Assembly: GCA_031180665.1 (NCBI GenBank)
Contig: JAPSLP010000008.1
Location: 62,001 to 126,000 of the forward strand
Direction of reading: 5' to 3'
DNA from: Cupriavidus sp.
Lineage (GTDB): Bacteria > Pseudomonadota > Gammaproteobacteria > Burkholderiales > Burkholderiaceae
DNA: 64,000 nucleotides
In this document: piece after piece, positions 9,077 to 17,957 of the stretch
Layout of the letters: the number at the start of each line of letters is the position of its first letter
Numbering within the stretch: position 1 is the first letter of the stretch
The notes under the pieces: generated by a model
What the model was told of the DNA's origin: nothing
What the model saw: only the letters and a program-made list of their open reading frames with translations
Database searches by the model: none
Program-made: the position numbers and the translations under genes

Positions 9077-9166
9077 GGAGACGTGGCCGAGTGGTTTAAG
9101 GCAGCAGTCTTGAAAACTGCCGATGGGGTGACCCATCCGTGAGTTCGAATCTCACCGTCTCCGCCA
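9077..9166 (+). tRNA. tRNA-Ser (anticodon UGA)
   Basis: A 90-base class II tRNA with encoded CCA. The acceptor arms GGAGACG and CGTCTCC pair fully. The anticodon stem GCAGT/ACTGC encloses the loop CTTGAAA, with anticodon TGA at 9111-9113. A long variable arm (around GATGGGGTGACCCATC) and the T-loop GTTCGAATC follow. It would decode UCA and, with wobble modification, other UCN serine codons. Confidence 0.98.
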
Positions 9167-9233
9167 TTCGCAGCACCACATCCCCGCTTCCTATCCTCAC
9201 CCCGCATCCTCACAGCCACATCCCCACGGCCAT

Positions 9234-9258
9234 AAAAAAACCCCGCACTGAGGCGGGG
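9234..9258 (-). terminator. Rho-independent terminator of the glucarate-cluster minus-strand transcript
   Basis: CCCCGC and GCGGGG form a 6-bp GC stem around a 6-base loop. Read on the minus strand, seven T residues follow directly. This is the end expected for transcripts coming through the solute-binding gene that stops at 9304. It also separates that unit from the tRNA on the other strand. Confidence 0.85.
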
Positions 9259-9303
9259 CAACGACATGTCGTGGAGAGAATCGCCGATCGTCGATCGTGA
9301 ATC

Positions 9304-10347
9304 TCAATCGATGGTGATCTTGCCGGCCTCGATCACGTTCTTCCAGCGCTGCAGTTCCTGGTTCTCAAACTGCGCGAACTGCTCCGGCGTATTCGCGACG
9401 ACCTCGAAGCCGGTCTCGGCCAGCTTGGCGCGCATCTTCGGTTCGGTCAGCGAGCTGACCAGTGCGCCGTGCAGGCGCGACTTGACGTTGGCCGGCAGCC
9501 CGCGCGGCGCGGCGACGGCCTGCCACGAATAGACCTCGACATCCTTGACGCCCGCTTCGGCCAGCGTCGGCACGTCCGGCAGCAGCGGCGAGCGCTTCTC
9601 CGAGGTGATCGCCAGCGCCTTCAGCTTGCCGGCCTTGATGTGCTGGATCACCGCGTTGATGTTCTGGAACGAGACCTCGACCTGGCCGGCCAGCAGATCC
9701 TGGATCGCCGGGCCGCCGCCCTTGTACGGCACGTGCAGGCCGGTGGTGCCGGTCTTCTGCCAGAACAGCGCCGCGGTCAGGTGGTCTGACGAACCGGCGC
9801 CCGACGACGCGAAGCTGAGCTTGCCGGGGTTCTTCTTCATATGGGCCACCAGGTCCTGCACGCTGCGCGCGGCGACCGACGGATTGGCGACCAGCACGTT
9901 GGGCGCGCGCACCGCGACCGTCAGCAGGTCGAAGTCCTTGGCCGGATCGTACGGCAGGTTCTTTTGCAGGAAGGGGTTGACCGCATAGACGCCGATCGAC
10001 GCGATCATGATGGTGTAGCCGTCGGGTGGCGCGCGCTTGACCATCGCCGCGCCGATCGCGCCAGTTGCGCCCGGGCGGTTCTCGATCACGAAGGGCTGGC
10101 CCAGCTTCTCGTTCAGCGGCTGCGCCAGCATGCGGGCGATGGTGTCGGTGGAGCCGCCGGGCGGGAACGGCACCACCACCGACACCGGCTTCTGCGGCCA
10201 GTCCTGCGCGGCGGCGGTGCCGGTGGCCAGCAGGCTGCCGGCGAACGCGCCGGCCAGCAGGCCCGCCGTCAGCATCAGCCGAGGCAGGCGGCGCGCACAG
10301 GTTTGCACGGTCGCGGCGGTGCCGCGCAAGAAGTGGGTTTTGCTCAT
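9304..10347 (-). CDS. Bug/TctC-family periplasmic solute-binding protein
   Basis: A 347-residue tripartite tricarboxylate transporter receptor of the Bug family, which is greatly expanded in Burkholderiales. A long, twin-Arg-containing N-terminal leader (hydrophobic segment about residues 25-47, ending TAAAQ) targets it to the periplasm. The mature part begins DWPQKPVSVVVPFPPGGSTD, the usual ligand-binding signature, and has the conserved HVPYKGGGPAIQDLLAG loop. It lies downstream of gudD on the same strand, so it probably binds glucarate or a related diacid. No TctA/TctB genes are adjacent; the nearest pair is at 22.1-24.2 kb with its own receptor. The substrate is inferred from context only. 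Confidence 0.9.
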   Translation of the reverse strand: MSKTHFLRGTAATVQTCARRLPRLMLTAGLLAGAFAGSLLATGTAAAQDWPQKPVSVVVPFPPGGSTDTIARMLAQPLNEKLGQPFVIENRPGATGAIGAAMVKRAPPDGYTIMIASIGVYAVNPFLQKNLPYDPAKDFDLLTVAVRAPNVLVANPSVAARSVQDLVAHMKKNPGKLSFASSGAGSSDHLTAALFWQKTGTTGLHVPYKGGGPAIQDLLAGQVEVSFQNINAVIQHIKAGKLKALAITSEKRSPLLPDVPTLAEAGVKDVEVYSWQAVAAPRGLPANVKSRLHGALVSSLTEPKMRAKLAETGFEVVANTPEQFAQFENQELQRWKNVIEAGKITID

Positions 10348-10436
10348 GTTGTCTCCTGAATCTCTGCTCGTCGTCGAGCTGCCGTCGTTAGGTGATGTCG
10401 CTTCGGTGCCGTCGTTTCGGTGATGGCGATTGATGT

Positions 10437-10485
10437 CGTCGCTTCGGTGTCGTCGCTTCGGTGTCGTCGCTTCGGTGTCGTCGCG
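10437..10485. repeat. Tandem array of a 14-nt unit, 3.5 copies
   Basis: CGTCGCTTCGGTGT is repeated three times perfectly, with a partial fourth copy. Degenerate relatives extend upstream to about 10395. The array sits between gudD and the solute-binding gene, so both genes would be read through it if they form one transcript. Confidence 0.9.
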
Positions 10486-10531
10486 TAGATGATGTCGTTT
10501 CAGATGCCGGCGGCCATGCCGCCGACACCGG

Positions 10532-11884
10532 CTAACGCACCATGCACGGCGCCTTGTTGTCGAATTTCCAGCCCGGGATCAGGAACTGCATCGCCACCGC
10601 GTCGTCGCGCGCGCCCAGGCCCATGCTGCGGTAGCACTGATGGGCCTTCTCCAACTCGGCCATGTCGATCTCGACGCCGAGGCCCGGACGCTTGGGCACC
10701 TGCACCATGCCGCCTTCGATCTTCAACGGTTCGCGCGTCAGGCGCTGGCCGTCCTGCCAGATCCAGTGTGTGTCGATCGCGGTGATGCGCCCCGGCGCGG
10801 CGGCGGCCACATGGGTGAACATCGCCAGCGAGATGTCGAAGTGGTTGTTCGAATGCGAGCCCCATGTCAGGCCCCACTCCGCACACATCTGCGCCACGCG
10901 CACCGAGCCCTGCATGGTCCAGAAGTGCGGATCGGCCAGCGGGATGTCGACCGACTGCAGCCGCACCGCATGACCCATCTGCCGCCAGTCGGTGGCGATC
11001 ATGTTGGTCGCGGTCGGCAGGCCGGTGGCGGTGCGGAATTCGGCCATGATCTCGCGGCCCGAATAGCCGTCCTCGGCGCCGCACGGGTCCTCGGCATAGG
11101 CCAGCACGCCATGCTTGTCGCGGCACAGCCGGATCGCCTCGGCCAGCGACCAGGCGCCGTTCGGATCGAGCGTGATGCGCGCCTTGGGAAAGCGCTCGGC
11201 CAGCGCGACGATCGCCTCCATCTCTTCGTCGCCGCGCAGCACGCCGCCCTTGAGCTTGAAGTCGTTGAAGCCGTAGCGCTGGTAGGCGGCCTCGGCCAGC
11301 CGCACCACCGCCTCGGGCGTCATCGCCTCTTCGTTGCGCAGCCGGAACCAGGCATCGTCGGCATCGGCTTCCTCGCGGTATGGCAGCGTGGTGCGCTTGC
11401 GATCGCCGATATAGAACAGATAGCCGAGCATCTCGACGGCATCGCGCTGCTGCCCTTCGCCGAGCAGCGCGGCGACCGGCACGTCCAGATGCTTGCCCAG
11501 CAGGTCGAGCAGCGCCGCCTCCAGCGCGGTGACCGCATGGATGGTGATGCGCAGGTCGAAGGTCTGCAGGCCGCGCCCGCCGGCATCGCGGCTGGCGAAG
11601 GCCTGCCGCACACGGTTCAGCACGGCCTGGTAGGCGCCGATCGGCTGGCCGACGACCAGCGGGCGGGCGTCCTCCAGCGTCTGCCGGATGCCCTCGCCGC
11701 CGGGCACTTCGCCGACGCCGGTACGGCCGGCGCTGTCCTTGAGCAGCACGACGTTGCGCGTGAAGAAGGGACCGTGGGCGCCTGACAGGTTCATCAGCAT
11801 GCTGTCGTGGCCGGCGACCGGGATCACGGTCAGTTCGGTGACGACGGGCGTGGCGCCCGGCGCGGAGATCGAGGGGTCGGTCAT
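10532..11884 (-). CDS. gudD: Glucarate dehydratase
   Basis: Converts D-glucarate (and L-idarate) to 5-dehydro-4-deoxy-D-glucarate, the first step of diacid sugar breakdown. The 450-residue enolase-superfamily protein keeps the catalytic set at positions offset by five from E. coli GlucD: Lys210-x-Lys212 (FKLKGG), Asp240 (LDPNGAW), Glu265 (EDPCG), Asn294 (TNMIATD), Asp318 and His344 (GSHSNNHFD). An ATG at 11884 gives the normal N-terminus; the much longer upstream reading runs across the divergent regulator gene and is spurious. The next enzyme, kdgD, is on the other side of the divergently transcribed regulator. Confidence 0.95.
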   Translation of the reverse strand: MTDPSISAPGATPVVTELTVIPVAGHDSMLMNLSGAHGPFFTRNVVLLKDSAGRTGVGEVPGGEGIRQTLEDARPLVVGQPIGAYQAVLNRVRQAFASRDAGGRGLQTFDLRITIHAVTALEAALLDLLGKHLDVPVAALLGEGQQRDAVEMLGYLFYIGDRKRTTLPYREEADADDAWFRLRNEEAMTPEAVVRLAEAAYQRYGFNDFKLKGGVLRGDEEMEAIVALAERFPKARITLDPNGAWSLAEAIRLCRDKHGVLAYAEDPCGAEDGYSGREIMAEFRTATGLPTATNMIATDWRQMGHAVRLQSVDIPLADPHFWTMQGSVRVAQMCAEWGLTWGSHSNNHFDISLAMFTHVAAAAPGRITAIDTHWIWQDGQRLTREPLKIEGGMVQVPKRPGLGVEIDMAELEKAHQCYRSMGLGARDDAVAMQFLIPGWKFDNKAPCMVR

Positions 11885-11980
11885 GAGGCGTCTCGGAATG
11901 CTGTCTCGGATGGCTTGTCGTCGCCCGCCCCGTGACTCGATGGTGGGACGAAGCAGGACGAGATAAAGTCGGTTATCAGT

Positions 11981-11999
11981 CGTCGTATAACTTACGACG
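11981..11999. promoter_or_regulatory. Palindromic operator candidate for the GntR regulator
   Basis: CGTCGTATAACTTACGACG is a perfect inverted repeat with 7-bp arms and a 5-bp spacer. It ends just before the TATAAT at 12003, so a bound protein would overlap the -35/-10 region of the regulator gene. It lies about 97 bases upstream of gudD. FCD-type GntR proteins bind short palindromes of this kind. Binding by the adjacent regulator is inferred. Confidence 0.7.
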
Positions 12000-12002
12000 C
12001 AG

Positions 12003-12008
12003 TATAAT
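12003..12008 (+). promoter_or_regulatory. -10 box for the glucarate GntR regulator gene
   Basis: A perfect TATAAT lies 38 bases before the ATG at 12047 and 4 bases after the palindrome, the geometry expected of an autoregulated repressor gene. Confidence 0.6.
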
Positions 12009-12046
12009 GAGCCGTTCCAGAACCGGTCAAGCACCGTACTTACCCT

Positions 12047-12799
12047 ATGAAAGCCTCGACCTTGACCCCCACTCCGCTTCGCCGCCGCGGCCGCACGCTG
12101 GCCGAGGAAGCGGTTGCCAGCCTGACCGACAGCATTCGCCAGGGCACCCTGCGCCCCGGCGACAAGCTGCCCACCGAATCGGAGATCATGGCCACGCTCG
12201 GCGTCAGCCGCACCGTGGTGCGCGAGGCGCTGTCCCGCCTGCAGGCGAGCGGGCTGGTCGAGACGCGCCACGGCATCGGCACCTTCGTGTTGACGCCGCC
12301 CCCGGCCGAATCGGCCTCCCCGTTCCGGATCGATCCGTCGGCCATGGGCACGGCGATGGACGTGCTGGCGATGCTGGAATTTCGCGTCAGCATCGAGGCC
12401 GAAGCCGCCGGCCTGGCGGCCGTGCGGCGCAGCGAGGCGGACCTGGCCGAGATGCGGCGCGCGCTGGACGAGCTCAAGCGCACCGCCGCTTCGGGCGGGG
12501 ATTCCGTCGCATCGGACTTCGCCTTCCACCTGGCCGTGGCGCGCGCCACCGGCAACCGCTATTTCAGCGAGATGCTGGGCCACCTGGGCGCCTCGGTGAT
12601 TCCACGCGGCCGCCTGCACGTCACCCCCGGCGACCGCGAGCAATATCTGGAGCGGGTCAACTTCGAGCACGACAGCATCTACGACGCGATCGAGCGCCGC
12701 GACCCCGATGGCGCCAAGGCGGCGATGCGCATGCACCTGACCAACAGCCGCGAACGCCTGCGCAAGGCATCGGCCGCGGCCGCCAACACCCCAGCCTGA
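12047..12799 (+). CDS. GntR-family (FadR/FCD subgroup) transcriptional regulator of glucarate genes
   Basis: A 250-residue regulator. The N-terminal winged helix (about residues 17-85) has the GntR signature [28 protein letters not shown] read in pieces, including SRTVVREAL in the recognition helix. The C-terminal FCD domain (about residues 105-235) has [14 protein letters not shown] and [14 protein letters not shown], with the His/Asp residues that bind a metal and an acidic ligand. It lies between divergent gudD and co-directional kdgD. By position it matches the regulators of galactarate/glucarate use known in related bacteria (GguR-like). The inducer is probably a sugar diacid or its dehydration product. 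Confidence 0.88.
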   Translation: MKASTLTPTPLRRRGRTLAEEAVASLTDSIRQGTLRPGDKLPTESEIMATLGVSRTVVREALSRLQASGLVETRHGIGTFVLTPPPAESASPFRIDPSAMGTAMDVLAMLEFRVSIEAEAAGLAAVRRSEADLAEMRRALDELKRTAASGGDSVASDFAFHLAVARATGNRYFSEMLGHLGASVIPRGRLHVTPGDREQYLERVNFEHDSIYDAIERRDPDGAKAAMRMHLTNSRERLRKASAAAANTPA

Positions 12800-12853
12800 T
12801 CCTCGACCCGCGCCGCCAAGGGTTAACCCCCGGCGCCGGCCCCTTGCGCCATA

Positions 12854-12873
12854 GTTGTACGATGTCTTATGAT
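12854..12873. promoter_or_regulatory. Possible second GntR site before kdgD
   Basis: This AT-richer island in the regulator-kdgD gap reads GTTGTACGATGTCTTATGAT. Aligned without gaps to the palindrome at 11981-11999, it matches in 12 of 18 positions but is itself poorly symmetrical. It lies about 100 bases before kdgD. A weak second operator is possible, and chance similarity is not excluded. Confidence 0.3.
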
Positions 12874-12969
12874 GGCGACCATCGAACGGCGCTTCCCTAC
12901 CGCGGCGCCGACACCGTCCAACGTTGCGCACTTCGGGCAGGACGCCCGGCCTTTTCATCGGAAACCACC

Positions 12970-13887
12970 ATGTCCCTGAACCCCCAAGACCTCAAACAGA
13001 TCATCAGCGCCGGCCTGCTGTCGTTCCCGGTGACCGATTTCGACGCCAACGGCGACTTCGCCGCCGCGTCTTACGCCAAGCGCCTCGAATGGCTGGCCCC
13101 GTACGGCGCCAGCGCGCTGTTCGCCGCCGGCGGCACCGGCGAGTTCTTCTCGCTGGCCCCGAACGAATACAGCGACATCATCCGCACCGCGGTGGACACC
13201 TGCCGCGGCAAGGTGCCGATCATCGCCGGCGCCGGCGGCCCGACCCGCGTGGCGATCGCCTACGCGCAGGAAGCCGAGCGCCTGGGCGCGCACGGCGTGC
13301 TGCTGCTGCCCCACTATCTGACCGAGGCCAGCCCCGAAGGCATCGCCAACCACGTCGAGGCGGTCTGCCGCTCGGTGTCCTGCGGCGTGATCGTCTATAA
13401 CCGCGCGGTGTGCCGCCTGAACGCGGTGCAGCTGGAACGGCTGGCAGAGCGCTGCCCGAATCTGATCGGCTACAAGGACGGCCTGGGCGATATCGAGCTG
13501 ATGGTGTCGATCCGCCGCCGGCTGGGCGAGCGCTTCGCCTATCTGGGCGGACTGCCGACGGCCGAGGTCTACGCTGCCGCCTATCGCGCACTGGGCGTGC
13601 CGGTCTATTCGTCGGCGGTGTTCAACTTCATTCCGAAGACCGCGATGGACTTCTATCGCGCCATCGCCGCCGAGGATCACGAAACGGTCGGCCGCTTGAT
13701 CGACACGTTCTTCCTGCCCTACCTCGACATCCGCAACCGCAAGCAGGGCTATGCGGTCAGCATCATCAAGGCGGGTGCCCGCCTGGTCGGCCATGACGCC
13801 GGCCCGGTGCGCGCGCCGCTGACCGATCTGAGCGAAGAGGAATGCGCGATGCTGCAACGGCTGATCGACAAGGTCGGCGGCCAGTAA
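12970..13887 (+). CDS. kdgD: 5-dehydro-4-deoxyglucarate dehydratase (decarboxylating)
   Basis: Dehydrates and decarboxylates 5-dehydro-4-deoxyglucarate to 2,5-dioxopentanoate (alpha-ketoglutarate semialdehyde). The 305-residue DHDPS-superfamily barrel has the Schiff-base lysine at 169 (IGYKDG), the catalytic tyrosine at 143 (VYNRAV) and the AAGGTGEFF substrate loop at 52-60. Presence of this enzyme shows the cluster uses the oxidative route to 2-oxoglutarate rather than an aldolase route. A good start at 12970 follows the regulator gene by 170 bases, so it may have its own promoter. Confidence 0.95.
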   Translation: MSLNPQDLKQIISAGLLSFPVTDFDANGDFAAASYAKRLEWLAPYGASALFAAGGTGEFFSLAPNEYSDIIRTAVDTCRGKVPIIAGAGGPTRVAIAYAQEAERLGAHGVLLLPHYLTEASPEGIANHVEAVCRSVSCGVIVYNRAVCRLNAVQLERLAERCPNLIGYKDGLGDIELMVSIRRRLGERFAYLGGLPTAEVYAAAYRALGVPVYSSAVFNFIPKTAMDFYRAIAAEDHETVGRLIDTFFLPYLDIRNRKQGYAVSIIKAGARLVGHDAGPVRAPLTDLSEEECAMLQRLIDKVGGQ

Positions 13888-14014
13888 CGCTGTTCGAGCG
13901 CGCCACCGCCGGCCATGCCGGCGCGGCGCGCGCCACGATGCCCCAGGCGCATCGGCTGCCCCAGGTGTTGAAGCGCGGCGGCCGTTGCGCCATCGACGTT
14001 TTCAGGAGAAGCCA

Positions 14015-15592
14015 ATGAAGATCACCGGAGAGATGCTGATCGGCGCCAGCGCCGTGCGCGGCCAGGACGCCGTGCTGCAGGCGACCGACCCCGCCACCGG
14101 CGCGACGCTGGGCCCCGACTTTCATGGCGGCGGCGCGGCCGAGGTCGAGCGTGCCTGCGTGCTGGCCGAACAGGCCTTCGACGCCTTCCGCAACACGCTG
14201 CCGGAACAGCGCGCCGCCTTTCTGGAGCGCATCGCCGACGGCATCGAGGCGCTCGGCGACACGCTGATCGAACGCGCCCATCGCGAGAGCGGCCTGCCGC
14301 TGGCGCGCCTGCAGGGCGAACGCGGCCGCACAGCCAACCAGCTGCGCCTGTTCGCGGGCGTGCTGCGCGACGGACGCTGGCAGCAGGCGACCTGGGACAG
14401 CGCGCTGCCCGAGCGCACGCCGCCGCGACCCGACCTGCGCATGCAGAACATCGCGCTGGGTCCGGTGGCGGTATTCGGCGCCAGCAACTTCCCGCTGGCG
14501 TTCTCGGTGGCAGGCGGCGATACCGCGTCGGCGCTGGCGGCGGGTTGCCCGGTGGTCGCCAAATCGCACCCGGCCCATCTGGGCACTTCCGAGCTGGTCG
14601 GCCGCGTGATTCAGCAGGCGGTGGCCGACGCGGGCCTGCCCGAAGGCGTGTTCTCGCTGGTGCTCGGCGCCGGCAACGAGATCGGCACCGCGCTGGTCGC
14701 GCATCCGGCGATCCAGGCGGTCGGGTTCACCGGCTCGCGCGCCGGCGGCCTGGCGCTGACGCGCGTGGCGCAGCAGCGTCCGCAGCCGATCCCGGTCTAT
14801 GCCGAGATGAGCAGCATCAATCCGGTGTTCCTGATGCCAGCCGCATTGTCCGCGCGCGGCGAGCGCATCGCCGCCGAGCTGATCGATTCGCTGGTGCTGG
14901 GCGTGGGCCAGTTCTGCACCAACCCCGGCCTGGTGATCGCGATCGACAGCCCGGCGCTGGCCGCCTTCCGCGCGGCCGCGGTGCAGGCGCTGGGCGGCAA
15001 GCCGGCTGGCACCATGCTGACGCCCGGTATCCATCAGGCCTATCAGCAAGGCGTGGCCAAGCTTGGCGAGATCAACGGCCTGCAGCGCATCGGCACGGGT
15101 CAGGCCGGCAGCGGACCCAACCAGGCCTGCGCCGCGATGTTCGAGACCAGCGCCGCGCAGTTCATCGCCGATCATCGGATGCAGGCCGAGGTGTTCGGCC
15201 CGTCCTCGGTGCTGGTGATCTGCCGGGACATCGACGAGATGACCGCGCTGACGCGCAGCCTCGAGGGGCAGCTGACCGCGACCGTGCACGCCGATGCCGG
15301 CGACCACGCGGCGGCGCGGCAGCTGCTGCCGGTGCTCGAGCGCAAGGCCGGACGCGTGCTGTTCAACGGCTATCCGACCGGCGTGGAGGTGTCGTATGCG
15401 ATGGTGCACGGCGGCCCCTTCCCGGCCACCTCGGACGCGCGCACGACCTCGGTCGGCGCCGCGGCGATCGCGCGTTTCCTGCGGCCGGTCTGCTATCAGA
15501 ACGTGCCGGCCGAGCTGCTGCCGCCGGCGCTGCGCGACGACAATCCGCTGGGGCTGTGGCGCCTGCGGGACGGCGAGCTCGGGCGCGCCTGA
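14015..15592 (+). CDS. Aldehyde dehydrogenase, probable alpha-ketoglutarate semialdehyde dehydrogenase
   Basis: A 525-residue NAD(P)-dependent aldehyde dehydrogenase. Asn158 (GASNFPLAF), Glu264 (YAEMSSINP) and catalytic Cys301 (VGQFCTNPG) are in place. The YAEMSSINP/QFCTNPG wording is typical of the type III ketoglutarate semialdehyde dehydrogenases found next to kdgD. It would finish the pathway by oxidising 2,5-dioxopentanoate to 2-oxoglutarate. The start follows a strong AGGAGA site. A 127-base gap separates it from kdgD on the same strand. Confidence 0.92.
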   Translation: MKITGEMLIGASAVRGQDAVLQATDPATGATLGPDFHGGGAAEVERACVLAEQAFDAFRNTLPEQRAAFLERIADGIEALGDTLIERAHRESGLPLARLQGERGRTANQLRLFAGVLRDGRWQQATWDSALPERTPPRPDLRMQNIALGPVAVFGASNFPLAFSVAGGDTASALAAGCPVVAKSHPAHLGTSELVGRVIQQAVADAGLPEGVFSLVLGAGNEIGTALVAHPAIQAVGFTGSRAGGLALTRVAQQRPQPIPVYAEMSSINPVFLMPAALSARGERIAAELIDSLVLGVGQFCTNPGLVIAIDSPALAAFRAAAVQALGGKPAGTMLTPGIHQAYQQGVAKLGEINGLQRIGTGQAGSGPNQACAAMFETSAAQFIADHRMQAEVFGPSSVLVICRDIDEMTALTRSLEGQLTATVHADAGDHAAARQLLPVLERKAGRVLFNGYPTGVEVSYAMVHGGPFPATSDARTTSVGAAAIARFLRPVCYQNVPAELLPPALRDDNPLGLWRLRDGELGRA

Positions 15593-15773
15593 GGCGCCGG
15601 GAGGAGCGGCTGCGGGGACCAGCGCGGCCGTTCGCGCTGGCCTGAAACGCCGCGCCCGGGGTCGGGGTCGGGCGGCGATATGTGCTCCATCCCACAGTCG
15701 ATTCGGGGGCGACGCCCGTACAGTGACATCGTCACCGTCACGCGTCGCCCGCCGACGACCGAGGATCGCCATC

Positions 15774-16739
15774 ATGTCCCTGCCGCCGCCCGCATTCCGG
15801 ACTCCGCCCGAAGCCGCGCACGTGGTGGTGGTCGGCCCGGTGCGCAACTGCGGAGCCACCATCGCGCGCGAGGTGGCGCACCTGCGGAACATCCTGTCAG
15901 GCTTTGCCTCGGTCAGCTTCCTGCTGGTGGAGAGCGACTCCACCGACGATTCGGTGCAGCAGCTGCGGCAGCTTGCCGCGCAGGTACCGGGCTTCGCCTT
16001 CGAATCGATGGGCACGCTGCGCGAGCGACATCCGACGCGCTGCGCGCGCATCGCGATCTGCCGCAATGTCTATGTCGAGCGGCTGGCCGCCGACCCGCGC
16101 TACGCGCGGATCGACTACGTGATGGCCGCCGATCTGGACGACATCAACCATGGCCTGACGGCCGACGCGGTGCTCAGCTGCTGGCGCAGCGAGGTGAACT
16201 GGGCGGGCATGACGGCCAACCAGCGACTGGGCTACTACGATATCTGGGCCCTGCGCCATCCGGCCTGGTCGCCGGTCGACTGCTGGGCGGCGTATCGCGA
16301 CATCGTCGACGTGGTGGGGCATCGCCAGGCGATGGAGATGTGCGTGGCGTCCAAGCAGATCCGCGTGCCGCCCGAGGCCGCGCCGATCGAGGTCGAATCG
16401 GCGTTCGGCGGCTTCGCGGTGTACCGGCGCGATGCCTTCGTCACGGGGCGCTATGTGGGCCTCGACGCCGACGGCGAGGAAATCAACGAGCACGTGTCCT
16501 TCCACGCCGACCTGCGCGCGCGGGGACATCGCCTCTACATCAATCCGGCGATGATCAACGCCGATTTCACCGAGCACACCTATCACAAGACCCGGCTGGG
16601 CCATCTGCGCAAGGCGGTGATGTGGCGGGTGCGCGGGACCGCCGATTCGCTGCATTGCCGCGAGCAGCTCGAAGCGGCGATCGACGCGATCAAGCGGCGG
16701 CTGGCCGGGTCGATCCAGCATCCCGGCAAGCTGCGCTGA
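15774..16739 (+). CDS. Glycosyltransferase-like protein (GT-A fold), orphan
   Basis: A 321-residue protein that looks like a nucleotide-sugar transferase. Residues 16-60 form a Rossmann-type start (VVVVGPVRNCGATIAREV, then LLVESDSTDDS). A DLDD motif at 120-123 (MAADLDDINHG) is placed like the metal-binding DxD of GT-A enzymes. The C-terminal part has ESAFGGFAVYRRDAF and a CEHVSFH-like acceptor region (EINEHVSFHADLRARGHRLYI split across 250-275). Similar proteins occur as single genes in many bacteria. The product is unknown. It follows the glucarate genes but has no visible link to them, and it converges on the ABC importer operon with a 12-base gap. Confidence 0.7.
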   Translation: MSLPPPAFRTPPEAAHVVVVGPVRNCGATIAREVAHLRNILSGFASVSFLLVESDSTDDSVQQLRQLAAQVPGFAFESMGTLRERHPTRCARIAICRNVYVERLAADPRYARIDYVMAADLDDINHGLTADAVLSCWRSEVNWAGMTANQRLGYYDIWALRHPAWSPVDCWAAYRDIVDVVGHRQAMEMCVASKQIRVPPEAAPIEVESAFGGFAVYRRDAFVTGRYVGLDADGEEINEHVSFHADLRARGHRLYINPAMINADFTEHTYHKTRLGHLRKAVMWRVRGTADSLHCREQLEAAIDAIKRRLAGSIQHPGKLR

Positions 16740-16751
16740 CGCGGGACGCGC

Positions 16752-17957
16752 TCAGGCGGCCGCCCGCAGCGGCGCGGTGGCCGCTGCTGCGGAAGCGGAG
16801 GTGGCGGGCATCGCCGGCACGGTGCCGGCACCGCTGCGCGAGCGCCCCGAGCTCAGATACCCCGCAATCGATTCCTGCGTGACCTCGCCCAGGTAGACGC
16901 CCTCGGCATCGACCACCGGCAGCCAGCTGGTGTTGTGCTGGTACATGCGCGAGAGCACGATGCGCAGATGCTCGTCGAAGGCCGCGGTCGCGGCGAACGG
17001 ACGCAGCACGTCGCCGCAGGACTGCTTGCCCGCGGCCGGATTGCGCGCGTCGCGGCGCGCCACATAGCCCAGCGCGCGCTGGCCCCGGTCGAGCACCGGC
17101 AGATAGCGCACGTCCGCGTCGTCCATCAGCGCCAGCGCCTGTGCCAGCGGCATCTGCGGCGTCGCGGTGGCGCCCATGGTCGCGGCATCGCCGGCGCGCA
17201 CCAGCAGCAGCCGCTTGAGCGTATTGTCGTGGCCGACGAAGGCCTGCACGAACTCATCGGCCGGATGCGCCAGCAGCGCGTCGGGATGATCGAACTGGAC
17301 CAGCCTGCCGGCGCGGAACACCGCAACCTTGTCGGCCAGCTTGATCGCCTCGTCGATGTCGTGCGAGACCATGATCACGGTCTTGCCCAGTTGCCGCTGC
17401 ATCTGCAGGAACTCGTTCTGGATGCTCTCGCGGTTGATCGGATCGACCGCGCCGAAGGGCTCGTCCATCAGCAGCACGGGCGCGTCGGCGGCAAGCGCGC
17501 GGATCACGCCGATGCGCTGCTGCTGTCCGCCCGAGAGCTCGCGCGGATAGCGCGACAGCATCCGGTTCGGATCGAGCTGCACCATCGCCATCAGTTCGCG
17601 CGCGCGTTCGCGGCAGCGCTGCTTGTCCCAGCCCAGCAGGCGTGGCACCACGGTGATGTTCTGCTCGATCGTCATGTTGGGGAACAGGCCGATCTGCTGG
17701 ATCACGTAGCCGATCTTGCGGCGCAACGCCACCTCGTCGATGCCGGCGGTGTCCTCGCCCTCGATGCGCACGCGGCCCGAGGTCGGCGGGATCAGCCGGT
17801 TGATCATCTTCAGCGTGGTGGTCTTGCCGCAGCCCGACGGGCCGAGGAACACGCAGATCTCGCCGCGCGGCACCGTCAGCGACACCGAGTCGACCGCGCG
17901 CACCAGCGCGCCATCCTTCTGCGTGAACGATTTGCTCAGTTGGTCCAGTTCGATCAT
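16752..17957 (-). CDS. Osmoprotectant/quaternary-amine ABC importer, ATP-binding subunit
   Basis: The 401-residue ATPase powers import of glycine betaine, choline or similar compounds (OpuC/OsmU type). Walker A is GPSGCGKTTTLKMINRL near residue 40, the signature is LSGGQQQRIGVIRAL, and Walker B is VLLMDEPFGAVD. Two C-terminal CBS domains (about residues 250-375; DADVRYLPVLDR and NTSWLPVVDAEG) are the usual osmotic or nucleotide-sensing module of this subfamily. An Ala/Ser-rich tail follows. The ATG overlaps the upstream permease stop by ATGA. It is the last gene of the operon. Confidence 0.92.
   Translation of the reverse strand: MIELDQLSKSFTQKDGALVRAVDSVSLTVPRGEICVFLGPSGCGKTTTLKMINRLIPPTSGRVRIEGEDTAGIDEVALRRKIGYVIQQIGLFPNMTIEQNITVVPRLLGWDKQRCRERARELMAMVQLDPNRMLSRYPRELSGGQQQRIGVIRALAADAPVLLMDEPFGAVDPINRESIQNEFLQMQRQLGKTVIMVSHDIDEAIKLADKVAVFRAGRLVQFDHPDALLAHPADEFVQAFVGHDNTLKRLLLVRAGDAATMGATATPQMPLAQALALMDDADVRYLPVLDRGQRALGYVARRDARNPAAGKQSCGDVLRPFAATAAFDEHLRIVLSRMYQHNTSWLPVVDAEGVYLGEVTQESIAGYLSSGRSRSGAGTVPAMPATSASAAAATAPLRAAA

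Noticed and set aside
8828-9136. Open frame covering the tRNA-Ser gene on the minus strand
   Set aside because: It overlaps a perfect tRNA and has no family signature.
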